From Margaritifera margaritifera (Eukaryota > Mollusca > Bivalvia > Unionida > Margaritiferidae): 64,000 nucleotides of DNA. Shown here one piece after another: positions 47,500 to 61,015 of the stretch. Both the position numbers and the translations under genes were made by a program. The notes under the pieces were generated by a model. The model was not told the DNA's origin. It did not search any database and saw only the letters and a program-made list of their open reading frames with translations. The DNA is taken from positions 8,153,501 through 8,217,500 of the forward strand of contig JAQPZY010001684.1 in NCBI GenBank assembly GCA_029931535.1, given 5' to 3'. Every line of letters begins with the position of its first letter. Position 1 is the stretch's first letter.

Positions 47500-48150
47500 T
47501 TACCTATTAGTTGGTCAGCAACTAGACTAAATGTTAGTGTTTCAATCACTGCCAATAATATTCACGCGACTGTCTTAATACACCGCCAACTGCCATAATA
47601 TTTATATATGTACATGTTCTGAACTATTCCTGTATAAATTAGGATGTTTTGACTCGCATACTCGGAAACACCTGACAAGGTCACTTAATCTTATGATACC
47701 TATGTTGCCTAGTTTACAACACCCTTTCCTTGTCACGCCACGCCGTTGTATTCAGTTCAATCGCACACTGTACCACTAAAAAACAGTTTTAACTAACCGT
47801 CCTTTCGTTCTGCTATAAATAAACATTTACTATTGATCTCTTTGTCCAACTGAAATTCAAGTCCTTAAATGACGCAAGCATATACATTTGAGGCCCTAAA
47901 GGGGAGCAACATATATTAAACACAAATATACTCTGTGTTTTTACCATGATATTGAACGGTTCTATATTTTCTGGTATCAGCATATTACCTAACTGTCTTT
48001 ATATGAATTGTACAATATTGCATACACAAGGACAGACCCTGTGCAGAACTGAATTAAATTGATCTTGTTATTGCTGATTGCCGACTATAGTGCCGTGCAA
48101 AATAGGGACAATGCACCAATTATTTTTTCAGAGATCATATTGTTGTCCCA
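47500..48150. other. No gene seen
   Basis: Unique AT-rich sequence up to the start of duplicate copy III. Confidence 0.5.
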
Positions 48151-48690
48151 ACGCTTTAGCGGCGGCATTTTATGATATCCTCCGTCTGTCCGTCCGACTG
48201 TCTGCACGTAACTCTATATCGCCCTAAACCGTTCGATTAAAATTCACCACACTTTAAGGATACTTCTGTGACTAACAGCTTTTACCTATCCAGATTTATG
48301 GACATTTTTTACGACATGAGTTTTCCCTGCTTGCATAGTAGAAAAAGTGATCTGTTTATCTTTTAGTTAAGAGTGAACAAGAAAAACAGATTGCCAACAT
48401 CAAATTGCAATTATATTTGCAATCGGTCCATAGACATAGCACATGTGTACAAGATATTTACAATATCACATAATTTGAGTATCAATAGAATATAGTAAAT
48501 CATGTATATGTTCCTTTAAAAGTAATTTAATCATCAAAATGTCACCATCATGCCACCACTCTCTTATTATTTTTGTTTTCCTCTTATCGTACGAGGATAG
48601 CATTTACACGTCTTGTCACCTACGCTAAACTCTTTTCTTATCACTTCAATGATAACACAAAGCTACTCCTTATGTACAGACAACCGTGTT

Positions 48691-48693
48691 CGC

Positions 48694-48726
<33 letters not shown>

Positions 48727-48867
48727 TGTGTGTATTGAAAGAGAAAGAGAGAGAGAGAGAGGGAATAAATAATAAACTCCGTTTATATAAAAATGGGAAG
48801 TTATTAACTTTCTGATAACTATCCTTTTTCTGATCTCTTGGACTTCGTTTAATCTAGAGAATGCTAT

Positions 48868-48934
<67 letters not shown>

Positions 48935-48942
48935 GAGAGATT
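48691..48942. repeat. (TG)n, (GA)n microsatellites
   Basis: TG run at 48691-48734 followed by short GA runs, and a long GA run at 48871-48942. Confidence 0.95.
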
Positions 48943-49524
48943 AGTGAGAAGCATTATGGGAATAAGAGGAAAAAACATCACACAAAAGGATTATATCATA
49001 CGTTCCTAATACTCTTTACCAATTCTAGTGGATATAACAAAACTTTTATCATAAAAGATTTCAAGGGACTCTGGTATCTAATTTGTTTTTCTATTTGTAA
49101 AGTTCGCACAATTGGGTAAGCCCTGTGGCGTGTTAAAAACTTCACATCTAAGTTCAAGTATGTACTTAAAGTTTCCTAACAGCGACATATTTCTTAGATA
49201 GAAATATGATACTTCAAGCACGTATTGTTCCTGATAATAGGCTTGTATTTATTGTCTAGATGAATTCATATCTTTGGAAGACTTTATTTTATGTCACTTA
49301 CAACTAGAACTATTTACAAAAGACAGCAATTAACGCGCATATTGTATTATACTACCTAGTTCTATATACATGTACCTGTGTTTTGGAGGATTTGTAATGG
49401 ATATGCTTCTACAAGTGTGTAACACTACTAAAGTTATCTAAATTAAATATTTGCCAAAAGTTAAACAATTATTTGGGTAGCACTGACAAAACGCCTATTG
49501 GGACATATATATGTTGATAGTGAA

Positions 49525-49527
<3 letters not shown>

Positions 49528-49611
<84 letters not shown>
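49528..49611. repeat. (TA)n microsatellite
   Basis: About 42 TA units, next to the interspersed repeat at 49690-49960. Confidence 0.95.
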
Positions 49612-49614
<3 letters not shown>

Positions 49615-49689
49615 AGGTCAAAAGACTTTGGTCCTCTACGTGTTACGCACGATAAACAAAACATTTTACACAACTTTGTTGGGCTGATG

Positions 49690-49960
49690 ACAACATAACA
49701 CAGATATGTAGTTGATCCGTTTTGGTCCGTATTTTAATTTTTCCTTCTTTCTTTCTTCTATTTTTCATCCTTTATTTCTTTCCCCTTCATTGAAACATGT
49801 AGGAGTCAAGAGTCAAGAATTCTTCTTGGTTTTTGTGTTTAGTGTTTTTTGTGGATTTAAATTGTTTCTTCCCTGACGAAGAGCTTGTTTAGCTCGAAAC
49901 GTTGGGAAACTGTTTTGTATTTGCGCCGTTATCAATTTTTATGTCATTATATATATATAT
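49690..49960 (+). repeat. Interspersed repeat, inverted partner of 40603-40900
   Basis: It shares 'gagtcaagaattcttc', 'gtttcttccc' and 'ctcgaaacgttgggaaa' with the reverse complement of 40640-40800 and ends in 'ttatatatatatatat'. It is absent from copies I and IV at the matching place, so it inserted into copy III. Confidence 0.65.
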
Positions 49961-50040
49961 ATACGTCGATTACATATTGTCTACTTACGCTTCGCTATCT
50001 GACACTCCATTTGTCGGATACATATGTAGGTATTTATATA

Positions 50041-50123
<83 letters not shown>
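50041..50123. repeat. (TA)n microsatellite
   Basis: About 41 TA units. Confidence 0.95.
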
Positions 50124-50124
<1 letters not shown>

Positions 50125-52865
50125 GCGTATGTGGTATGTACGCCAGAATACATGTACATTTGGTCCCTTTCCTTGAATATTTTCTTACCTAGAAAATCGT
50201 AAGTCACTATGAAAAACAATATATATTACTTTTCTCAATATGTTATATTGTTTTTGTTTTATATGAATTGTTACTCATTACAGGCGATTGTGTAGACATA
50301 ATTTTGTACAGGATAAAACTGCGCATAATTTGACAGAAGTTTAATAATTGAAACAGCCTTCAAATTCGAAGTCTTTCTTGCATTTTGTTATACAAATAAG
50401 CTGTGACCTAGGTAGGTAAGAAAGAAAAACGATTGAATTAGTAACACGAAATATTTATTAACTAAAGTCTAGTATTGAAATAAATGAGGAAGGCACTCAG
50501 AAATAGCATACCAATCAAGAACCGGGACATAAACTTTCCCATGTAACGCTTTGCTATCACTTAAAATAATCAAATTTGTAATTACCTTACCAATATTTCC
50601 ACTTTAGAGAATCTACTTATGAGCTCTTTTCTGTCATATATGTTATGGTAAGTAGAGTGCTCCATATATTTATCGCCCACTTTTGTACAAGTCGGAAAAT
50701 GGTGGGAAATCGAGAGTGGCGTGAGATCGAGGTTCGCCATTAGCATTAGAATTTGATTGCGATGTACATATACATTACACTATTAAGTTAAATATATATT
50801 AAAAATATATTCAATCAACCAGGATTAACAATGTTTAACGGCAATTACAGTTTCATAACTGTGATCATACCTGTCAGTGTATATGGGTATCATCAATTGC
50901 GTCGGGCTTGCAGACGGTGGGAATCCCTAGGTAAGCAGATAGTTCCGGTGGGTGACTCAGGTCAAATGCTGCTTTTATAACAACGTGTTTGCATAGATTA
51001 TGTTTGTCGGATGGTGAACGCGGTAATTAAAGAACAGAACAATTGGAACATGATAATTTATAGGCCAAAAGCTATTTTGGCAAGAGATCTGAGGGCGAGT
51101 AATAGAGTAAGCGCTGTATTCCTTATTCAGAAATAGATCCTATTCAATTGAGATGTGTGCACACTTCACATTTTACCTATCAGCAAGGAGGCACATTTTA
51201 AAATACATATGTAACACTTCAGACAAACACGATACCTGACAACAAGCTGTATTATATACTTACCGTAACAGTTCCAATCTTTTGTAAAAAGAGGCGGGGG
51301 TTTTTTTAATAATTTATTCCGTGTCCTTTGATACACACGTACATGAGCAAAACGAGGATATGCTAAACTAGTAAGTACCAGTTTATAATGTATCTACATC
51401 AACAACAAGTACCAATACGACTGCTATTATTACTATTACTATTACTGCTACTAGTAGTAGTAGTAGTAGCAGTAATACAAAAACGACTACAACTATTACA
51501 ACTTTTACTGGGTAGATTTTGAAGCCTGATCTTCGTCACAAAAAAAGGGATGGATAAAGGGTACAAATCCCTCTACATATATTGTCTGGTAGCAAGACTG
51601 ATATCTTTCAAAACTTTTCATAGTGAGAAACTAATATAATTTCCGAGTATTTTTTTTCTTCTAAATTCTTCCATCAAACTTGTTCTCGTTCATGAAAATT
51701 AAGATATCACTGGGCAATCTACTCGCATCCATCCATCTATCCTCCATCCATCCATCAATTTATCAAGAAATCAATTTTTATACTCAAAAATTCTGTTGTA
51801 AAACACATGTCTCCGTGCTTCCCCGTTTTGATCTCCACTACAAAGTTTTACCCTCTTGACCCTCTTTGGTAGGTTTCCGGTGGCAAGGACTCACCTAGGG
51901 CTAATTACAGCTGAGTATTTCTTTTCATGGTCATTAAGTATGTACATAGTTATATGATTTTAAAGCCGACTCGGTCTCAAAATATAGTTTATAGGTATAT
52001 GTTTAAAACTTTTGCTTGAAGTTTATGACCAGTTACAGAGTTTATGTCAGATATATGTTATCTGTAAATGCCCTGAAACTGTCAACTTCTGGTGCATGTG
52101 TATGTGTGCATATTGTTTAAAGTTATATTTTGATGATATTACTTACCATGTATCTCGGCATAGACATGTCATAATCCAAAATAAAAAGAATCCCATGGAT
52201 ATCCAAACTTGATTAGAATATGTGCACAAAATTTTAACTGAAGAATCCACTCTATCTGTTCTCAAACATGGTATTTGGCAAAATGCCAGATCATATGATA
52301 GTTAGGTTGACTTTATCGTGGTACATATATGGTTCATACATTCGTATTTAGGCCAATGGAGTTATCTTCTTACAGTATTCATATTATGTTCCGACATTAT
52401 CCGTCCTGTCATGTTATAATGTCTTACAAATCACTACGTGACTATAGCCATGATTAAACATAATACTTCTGAACGAGTAGATCTACCTGCTATATCGTTA
52501 GTGTGTATGTTCGTGCCAAAAATGCTGTGTTAGGGTTAATATTTCAGAAATGTGTTGTGTATGTAAAGGGATAATCTAGCTATAATGTATTTAATGCCTG
52601 TTTATATTTGAACGATGTCATGAAAAGAATATAGTTGACTCGGTATAATCTGCATCGCAAATATATTGTTCCAGCATACCCATAAAAATGCAAACAATGG
52701 GAGGGATTACAACTTCATAAAAACAGAAAATTGCAGATGAGGAGAATACAATGCATGAATAGGAAAATCATATGTACGTAAGTAGATGTCGATCAAAATT
52801 GTAGATGAACTGAACGACACGGTTATATGCAGACAACAAAGATAGAAGTATAATCAGCAATTAGG

Positions 52866-52945
52866 ATGCGTGGAAAGATGCAAGTTAATCTTACATTTGC
52901 GGAATACTACATCGCACCTAGCTCAGCATACAAATCATATGAGAA
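52866..52945 (+). other. Short open frame conserved with copy I
   Basis: It begins MRGKMQVNLTF and contains IAPSSAYKS; partner of 9472-9555. No donor or acceptor pair clearly defines an exon. Confidence 0.3.
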
Positions 52946-53107
52946 GAAAATATTTTGCAAAAGAAAACTGTATCCACAGACGTTTTTTCTGCAAACTAAC
53001 GTCCAAGCTTATATATTTTTAAAAAATATAGATCTAATTTCATATGTTTGACAGTATCTCAGACCTACGAACTGGTTTAGAGAACACATATAAGCCTACA
53101 CTCACCC

Positions 53108-53109
<2 letters not shown>

Positions 53110-53186
<77 letters not shown>
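53110..53186. repeat. (TA)n microsatellite
   Basis: About 38 TA units, at the same relative place as the arrays at 9608-9808. Confidence 0.95.
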
Positions 53187-53190
<4 letters not shown>

Positions 53191-53224
53191 CAGTAATACA
53201 CTTCATTCGATCTTCTTTGTACAG

Positions 53225-53520
53225 ATATTCTTCCTAATGGATCAAGAAATGAAGATGAGCTTCCATCTTTTGGACTAGCGTGTTTGATCTGTCGTAATCC
53301 TAGTGATTGGACGAGATAACACAAAAAATCATTTTACATCAGTTTGTACAAAAAAAATAATAATGAAAAGAGGCAAATTTCCGTTTGAATAATACATAAG
53401 GATGTAATCAGGGAGAAGCAAAGATGACATCTTTGATCGTCATCTACACCATGTGTCCCTCGAGCATTTGAAAGGTAACAACGCCATGTCAGATACAGGT
53501 ACAGACGACGGTTTCTTAAT
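53225..53520 (+). pseudogene. Exon 2 remnant, copy III
   Basis: It follows 'ttctttgtacag', starts in the conserved one-base phase, and reads DILPNGSRNEDELPSF before decay. Matches to 9853 and 19780 continue for about 300 bases. Stops are present within 35 codons. Confidence 0.6.
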
Positions 53521-53628
53521 GCCTTTAATACAGACCATTGTCACATAATCCAACATTTTAACACCTCAAATATATTTCTCCTTAAGAGTTATATATCTAT
53601 ATCTCTCTACAGCTATCGGTCTACTCAG

Positions 53629-53815
53629 GCCAGCCACGGTTGCTCAGTTGGTGGAGCGTCGGACTCGTAATCCAAGGGTGGCGAGTTTGATACCCGCCCA
53701 GACCAGTCAGAGTCGACCGCCTAGATGCCTAGGTAAAGACTCTTAGTGACCATTTCTTCAGAAGGTATAACCAATAATGTGTTAAAAGTGCTGTTAAAAC
53801 CAATAAAACAAAAAC
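53629..53815 (+). mobile_element. tRNA-headed SINE (Thr-like), copy III
   Basis: Head with 'gttggtggagcgtcggactc' and 'gtaatccaagg', body with 'cccagaccagtcagagtcg', and a tail of 'aaaaccaataaaac'. It is at the same relative place as the SINE at 10505, with similar flanking sequence on the left ('atatctctct' in both). Confidence 0.8.
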
Positions 53816-53989
53816 AAATCTATTTAGTGCAGTTTTAGTCATGCAAGGAGATAATCCTTCCTACAATTATTTTAAAGCGTCACAAATACTAATAAAAGCT
53901 ACGGGACAGATATATTTCCATAAGAAATTTTTTTAAAAATGTTTCTAGTTCCCTGCTCTTGTTTTTGGAGGTTAAAAAGTACAGAAAGA

Positions 53990-54555
53990 GCACAGTGGCT
54001 CAAAAACCATTTCCAATGTTGCGATCGGATATATTACGTCAGCGACAGAAATAATAACAGAAAAGAAGCATGTTTGGAATACGTTTAGCAAGATGAATTC
54101 AAAGTTTATGACATGGGAAGGATCATCGTTACTCAAAGTGAGCAAGACACCGTATCTACTGCACTGAGTGAGATTTGGGAGAAGTGTGTCATGGCATTCG
54201 TTTACATTGAACCGTTTTGGTTAAGTGTCAAAAATCTGTCCAATCAGCCATGTAATTTATCGATAACGTTAGACGATCTGTTCAGAGAACTTCGGAAGCC
54301 CATATATGGCATGCTGCAAGAGAAAGAGACGGTGAAAGATCCATTTAAAAGTTCCCACCATAACGTAAACCATGATGTAGAACTAGACATATATTATTTA
54401 GGACTGTGCTTAGCATATCGTGCTGCAATTATACTCACTTCTCTAAATTAGTCCCAATATTAACTGTACCAGGACTCGCCATTAAGTCTTTCGTGTATGC
54501 TAGCAGCTTGAAAGAGGAATTGAAACACGCGTTTACTGCCAATGATAATGATGGG
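53990..54555 (+). pseudogene. Exon 3 (helical domain) remnant, copy III
   Basis: The longest readable stretch (54113-54451, about 112 residues, with CVMAFVYIEPFW and LDDLFRELRKPIYGM) has no stop. It can be lined up in length and hydrophobic pattern with the start of the intact exon 3 at 39530-38668. Stops lie before and after it. Copy II 20440-20840 matches at the DNA level but is more broken. The end is cut by a deletion. Confidence 0.55.
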
Positions 54556-54584
54556 ATAACCTAGGTCAGAAACAGTTCTAGGTT

Positions 54585-54720
54585 ATGAAGCTATCAATAT
54601 GAGCTTAGCTGGAGTTCAGAAGGGTGCAAAGGCTAGAAATTTATTATCACAAGACGATCAAATCATCTTTACTGCATTATTATACAGAGGACTTGAAGAG
54701 TTGAGAATGGGAAATGTACA
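54585..54720 (+). pseudogene. Protease exon tail, copy III
   Basis: It matches 22790-22921 ('atgagctta', 'gttcagaagggtgca', 'ggacttgaagagttga'). About 1.9 kb that copy II has between exon 3 and this point, with all three catalytic sites, is missing here. Confidence 0.65.
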
Positions 54721-57628
54721 CTTGGTATTTTAAAGATATTTCCCTTACAAAGTAAGCAGACAATTTTTAAAAATGTTCCATATGAATACGAACCACACAT
54801 GCTTGAACCGTCGATTAGTGTTATAATCATGCCGTGGCTGTCATTAAATATAAAATCCTATTAGTGGCTGCAAGGATACATTGAAATCGTACAAATTTTA
54901 AAGTTTAATGTACATAAAGTTAATCAACACATTTAAGAGATTTCAGTTTGTGTGCAAAGGTAGTTCTCCCATTCTTGGAATGAATCACTTATTTGATTGT
55001 GTTTTTTTTACGCCTTCATCGTTATTATTCAGTTTGCCTACATAATTGTATCCGTAGTAGTATGTGGCTTCTCAGACATGTATGTCTTTAAAACAATGTC
55101 CAAAGGAAAAAATGAACAAACATTTGATATCGTATTATATACATGCAAGAGGTGTTACTCAAGAAGGACGATGCTAACAGAAAAAGAACTGAATATTTGA
55201 AAATACTCACTGGGATGAGAATAGCTATTTGTATCCTACATAATGATTTCGCACTATTGTGCCACTGTGAGACTAATCGACAGAATGTGGGTTTTCAGCA
55301 ACTGCATTAATTGTTATTTATTGTTTTATGTGAAGATTATAATTATTGCTGATGGTTTTATACCTAAGAAATAGTTTACCATTACACAGATCAAAATTTA
55401 TAGTGATATACGTTGTGTTTTCGCGATATAGTACACGTTCATTTTCAGTCACTTATTCAGTTTTGTTTGCTAAAGTGATCTCGACCGAAAGTTGAAAACA
55501 TGACTTGGGGGAAAGTTTTTAAGGCTTTTACAAAGGCACAAACTTACAAAACGTGTGTTATATCATTATTTACTCCTGCGCTATCACGGAAACATATGAA
55601 TTTTAATAATTTTCCAGTTGTGTGAAGCCCCGTACTGTGAAAAACAAGGTACGGGCCGGTCTAAATACCAGGAAGACTAGGGAAATTGATTTTTTGTGCA
55701 CTGCGTAACAACATAATCTTTATTTTATCATTTCCATTATCTGTTTTCATTTCATATCCTTTACTGACAAGTTGTAACATATAGCATTACGTCTCGAGTT
55801 TAAATTTATACTACTTTTCTCACAGTAAAATTAAAGACAAGGTATTAATCGTGGAAAAAGAGAAGTTGGTAGTTGGCAAATTTACGACATGCAAGCAAAA
55901 CACCCGTAAGCACAAAGAGACGAGGTAGGAATCTAAGATAGGGTCTTTTGTCTCAAATCACAATTCTAGTTATTTTCACCATGTCTGTAAGTACGAAGCA
56001 AGAGATTTGTTTATCCTTTGATGATACAGTTTGTAGGCACTCACAAACTTCCAATGTAGACATTAAAATAACTAGTTTAGTCTATACAAGGTTTAGTTTA
56101 ATTTGTTTAGTCCTCAAAAGTGATAAATCTCTACATATTTCCTCTATTAAAAAAGTTTGATTAAGTGATAAATGGTATAAGCATGTGTCTATGTCTTCAT
56201 TCCGACATGTATTTTTTTATATATGATGAAATCGCCAGAAGATTTTATATAATTTATCGTTGTGGTTTTGTTTAAATCCCCTCTTCTGCTAAAATCAATA
56301 ATATGTATTTTATTGTCTCTTTTAGGACATTATGATTACTTTATAAATTAATAAGAATGTGTTCATGTTTACAATCCTAATGTGTTTATATATGATCAAA
56401 TCACCAGTAAGTGTAATGTAATTTATCGTTGTGATTTTGTTTAAATTCCCCTTCTGCCAGAAATAAAAATACGTATTTTTCTCTTAAAAATTGAATATCT
56501 ACACCAAAGACGATACAATTCTATAACACCTTTCTCTACAAGGAAAAAAGAGAGAGTTTAAAATCAAACAAGTCAGAAATATCAAAGACACGGATAATAA
56601 CTCTTATTCAGATCACCGTATTTAAGCGCAAAACTATCGACTCTGTGCAGTTAAGTAACCTTCATCCTCGACCGCAAGCTATCAATCAACTGTTATACAA
56701 TATAGACAACATTTCTAAGGGACCCTCATACGGTAAAGGAATATTTACAAACATATAAACAAAGTGATCTTTTGCCTGCCTGTCTGTTAACACGGTCGAA
56801 CAAGTCGTTTGTTTAAAACTTTTCTTCATTTCCAACCTCGTTTATGGCAGATTTGAGTGTACGATCAGTCTTTTATCACTCTAACCTCAAAGTTGAGTAA
56901 ACTTTGCCTTACGATAGATAAAGTACTCTATTCCAAAGTTTGAAAATGCAATTCCAGAAAAATCTGTTACTGAGTAAATTGCTTACATCACATGGTTCAA
57001 AACTGGATTTTATTGTTGGCGGTATAATCAGATATTGTTTCCAAGAACCCCTACTAAACCAACTGAGCTTGTTGGAACGTAATATCTAGGGAAAATGGAT
57101 TGTTTTGTAAAGTTTATCAAATAGTGCTTCATGGAGAGAATATTTCCTGTACCAAATTTAACAGTTTCTTTCAGTATTCAATCTTAAATACACATTTGAT
57201 CGTTATACCAAAATTTGTCATTCAAATTTCACTACATTTTTAAATTGACATAAATCTGTTCCAAAAGTTATTGCATTTTATGCAACATAACAATTAGGCA
57301 TGTAAATAGGCGCATTTGGTAGCTTTATGATAGTTTGAGTAAACCTATTTGTGTTTGATTCTTCTAAAACGATTACTGTTTTGTAAATTGTGACAACGTA
57401 TAAATGATGAATATTCGCAAATGAGTACCTGAGTGTATTTTAGGTTTCGCTGTGTTGCCACGCGCAGACGTCACATTGAGTCAAATTACGTTATGTGAAA
57501 TACGAAATATATTAGTGATATCACCCTTGCAACCGGTTCTCCTACAGCCCTATTTAAAGAGCGCTATACCAACCAGGCAGCACTAAAGGAGATCAGTTCC
57601 CTTGGGTTAAGACAATAATATGTGTGTG

Positions 57629-57663
<35 letters not shown>

Positions 57664-57890
57664 GTGTCACTGTGTAAATTGTAACGAAAACTAATTTTTT
57701 TTATCTAGATATAGGATTAAAAAATCACTATACCAATGCCAGATTTATCATATAAAAGAAACCGTTTTGCATATATAGTTGACAGTACATATGACATATA
57801 GCAGCCAAACACACACACACACAGATACGTTCACGGAGTTTTACTTGCGCAGGTGTGATGACATTCTAAATTGTACTGAAAATACGAAAG
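54721..57890 (+). repeat. Segmental duplicate, copy III, downstream flank
   Basis: It matches copy II 22922-25600 in order. No gene is seen. A TG microsatellite lies at 57620-57667 and copy IV starts directly after the end. Confidence 0.65.
57620..57667. repeat. (TG)n microsatellite
   Basis: About 24 TG units with one TT change. Confidence 0.95.
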
Positions 57891-57899
57891 TTATATAAT

Positions 57900-58300
57900 A
57901 GCGGGGGAATATTGTGATATTCTCCGTCTGTCCGTACCGGTGCCTATCTGCCCGTAACTCTCTTTCTCCTAAACCGCTAGATGGAAATTCACCATACTTG
58001 ATACATAGGTTGATTATGTGATTAACAGTTGCGAGAGGGGAATAATTTGAGGCCCCAACCCTGGAGGCTCTGGGAGGAGGTCAAAGGTAAAATATTCAAA
58101 TATTGCATAAATATTTTTGAATATTCCTAACTAAGCCATGTATCATGCGATCATGGTGGGAAACACTAAATATATGTAACGGATATTTCGGTACGACCTT
58201 GGGTATATAGTCGGGAGGAGGATGATTCTTTGGAAGGGGAAAATTATAAGCGGGTGGATTTGTCACGTTAATCTATAAAAATAGCTATAGTCTCAACATT
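57900..58300 (+). repeat. Dispersed repeat, long version
   Basis: It contains 'ctccgtctgtccg', 'ctaaaccgct', 'gaggccccaacc', 'ggaggtcaaagg' and 'gcgatcatggtgggaaac' in order. Shorter or diverged forms are at 9180-9365, 16150-16340 and 48150-48290. It looks like an unclassified mollusc interspersed repeat. Confidence 0.6.
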
Positions 58301-58838
58301 TACACCTTTATTGTTTAGTTGCAAGTCCTATAACATACAGCAAAGTGTGTATGTACGGGTGATAGTGATGAAAGAGATTTAATTATTCTAATTAATATCT
58401 TTGTTACAAAAGAGAATTTGTTCAAGGATACTTCTGTCCCTGACAGATTTTAGCAGCCCAAATGTATGGACCTTTCTTATGACATGGGCTTACCTTGATT
58501 GTAAGTTAGAAAACGTTAACTTTGTATAATGTAATTAAAAATAAATAAGAAAAGAACCTTGTACCGTCAGTAAGTGACAATTATGTTTGCAGTCGATCCA
58601 TACAGATAGGAAATTTGTACAAGATTCGTATCATATCATGTAGTCTGTGTATCAACGTATAAGAATATGTAATATATATGCTACCTTTGAACGTATTAAA
58701 ACAATTTCATTGTCAAAATGTAAAATCATGCCACCAGTCTCTTTTGCTTCTTTTCATCATAATGTATGTGGATAACTTTACACGCCTTGTCGTTCATACT
58801 AAACACCTTTTTATGATAACATAAAGGTGTTCCTTATG

Positions 58839-58843
<5 letters not shown>

Positions 58844-58912
<69 letters not shown>
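58844..58912. repeat. (GA)n microsatellite
   Basis: About 34 GA units. Confidence 0.95.
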
Positions 58913-58915
<3 letters not shown>

Positions 58916-59729
58916 GTGGGAAGTATTTATGAGGGACAAGCTATTGGATTAAGAGGGTAAATATACCATGAAAAAGATCTTATTAGTTTATCGATGATAT
59001 AGTCTCGACCAATTCTAGTGGAAATGACGTAAATTTATAGCCCTATAACCCTATACATTTTCAAAGGACTCTAATGTTTATATTTTGTAAAGGCAACACA
59101 ATTGGGTAAAGTTTGTGGCGTGCTCAAAACTATAAATCTATGTTCAGGTAATGTTACCTACCAAGGACATAGTCCCCAGATAGAAATCATACTTTAAACA
59201 CATGTCGTTCCTGACAATAAGCTTGTATTTATTTTCCAGATGAATTCAAAAAAGAATTGTTAGACTGACTTATATGTCACTTGCAAGAACGACTCTTTAC
59301 AAAAGACAGCAACTAAACAAGCATATTGCAAGACCTTGAGACCAAAACAAATTTTAGAACGGAAAGATGAGAAAAGATCAAATTTCAACCAATTTGTAAT
59401 TCTGTATGAGTTAAAGGTATATCTGTAATATTCAATATAAAGAATATCCATAAAATAGGTCGAGACTTGTCAAACGTAGGAAAGACATGGATGCCACTAA
59501 AAGTATAAGTATACAGCTAATCACTTTTAGAATTGCAATATTTATCACAATGGCAAAAACGTGGTGACACAGTGATTGACCTAGTGGATTGGATAAGTAA
59601 AGACATAAAGATCAGTTATCAAAATAGCATATTTATTTACTATATTACTCAGAGTGGGGTTGGTTGTTGGTTTGAACGTCACTTTCAACACATTATTGGC
59701 TGTATCATACCCAGGAAATGACAGCTACC

Positions 59730-59850
59730 TGTCTTTCCAAAACAGCATACTGAGGTAGCCGACCCGGACTGGCCTGGACGGGTATGGAACCCCAGATCCT
59801 TGGGTTACAAATCCAACGCTCTACAAACTGAGCTACCGCGACTCCCGTTC
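59730..59850 (-). mobile_element. tRNA-headed SINE (Thr-like), minus strand
   Basis: Reverse strand: A box TAGCTCAGTTTGTAGAGCG, anticodon-like TGT, B box GGGTTCCATACCC, then the CCAGGCCAGTC body seen at 10505. It is absent from the matching place in copies I and III, so it is a later insertion. The head is well kept but the B box and arms differ from a working tRNA-Thr. Confidence 0.7.
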
Positions 59851-59870
59851 GTAGAACATATATTATGGGA

Positions 59871-60019
59871 TTAAATGAACACGGTTGGGTGTTTATCGAA
59901 GTGTAATTTTTTACCTAATCGCTCACAAAGTAAATAAAATCTGAAGGACTTTATGTTAACTTTGTGAGTGATTAGGTAACAATCTGCACTTCGAGAAATA
60001 CCCAACCATGATCATTTAA
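59871..60019. mobile_element. Foldback (hairpin) element
   Basis: Arms of about 61 bases (59871-59931 and 59959-60019) are inverted copies with about ten mismatches, separated by a 27-base loop. The ends read TTAAATGAAC and the reverse of it with changes. Whole length 149 bases, no coding capacity. It lies next to the minus-strand SINE. Confidence 0.8.
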
Positions 60020-60863
60020 TAATTATAATTCAAATTGTCTTCCTTTCTGTTGTCAGGTCAGTAGATTTTATCAACAAAGCAATCAATGTATTAGGTAACT
60101 CGTAGATTTCTTTCATCAGCCTTTTCACGCTGTGTCAGAATGCCTAGACCCATCTTGGCTAGCCAAGGGTCGTCGACATTTATATAGTATTATAGGGTAG
60201 GGTGTCAGAGCGAGTCATAGCAGTGAACTAAGGATCTCATGTCACTCCGTATTATGTTTTTTGTTTTTGTTGTTGTATTTTTTCCCCCAGATATTGCTTT
60301 TTTTCAACATCAAGTGTGCGTCTGGCATTTGTTGATTTAGCGCTCGTTTTTCTTGCTTTCTACGCATATGGATCTTTTAAAACCAAAATATTGTCCATTT
60401 TAAGTGAGATCTCCTGTTCTAACGTCATATGACCATGACCTTCAAAAACATCTTATGAAACATACTGTTCAAGCCAGACGGGGGTAATTTGTTAGTGTAG
60501 AGTGGATCATAAAGCCTGCCATATGCTTTGTTTGACTAAAGAGATGAGTGTTGGAGTGCAGGAAGGACTGTGTGATTACAATGTTTGAACGTCTTATCAG
60601 CTATTTTATGTGGTGTTGAAAATTTTGATCTGAAGTCATGGGGGTGTTGTTGTTGTTATTATTATGGTGCAAGGAGTTGGTATAGACAAAGCTTCACCTA
60701 AAGTGCACTGGAAACTGATTGATAACCGAATGTAGTCTCAAGAATTTACCGATGTGTAAAAAACTTCCATATCAGTATCACCTGACCGTTTATATTCAAT
60801 CACATTGCAGAAAGTTCAGTCGGTTCAAAACAACTGGAATTACAAAGATATGAAATTATGATA

Positions 60864-61015
60864 TTGTACTGTTCATATGACATATATGAAGATATTAACT
60901 TACTGTTCATATAGCAGACATGAGGATATGGAACCACGCCTTTCAAATAACGGACATGAAGTCACACTATTGCACTGTACAACGGACATGAAGTTACCCT
61001 ATTTTACTGTGATAT
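60864..61015 (+). repeat. Degenerate tandem repeat, about 35-40 bp unit
   Basis: Four or five diverged units with the words 'actgttcatat' or 'actgtacaac' and 'acatgaagttac' or 'acatgaggatat' at irregular spacing. Confidence 0.5.

Larger units (their letters stand above)
48150..53224 (+). repeat. Segmental duplicate, copy III, left part
   Basis: It starts with the 'ctccgtctgtccgtccg' dispersed repeat, then follows copy I (1-9850) and copy IV (58420 onward) in order. It lacks the 2.5 kb insertion of copy I and several other stretches, so it spans only about 5 kb. No intact gene is seen. The short conserved frame at 52866 lies near its right end. Confidence 0.75.
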
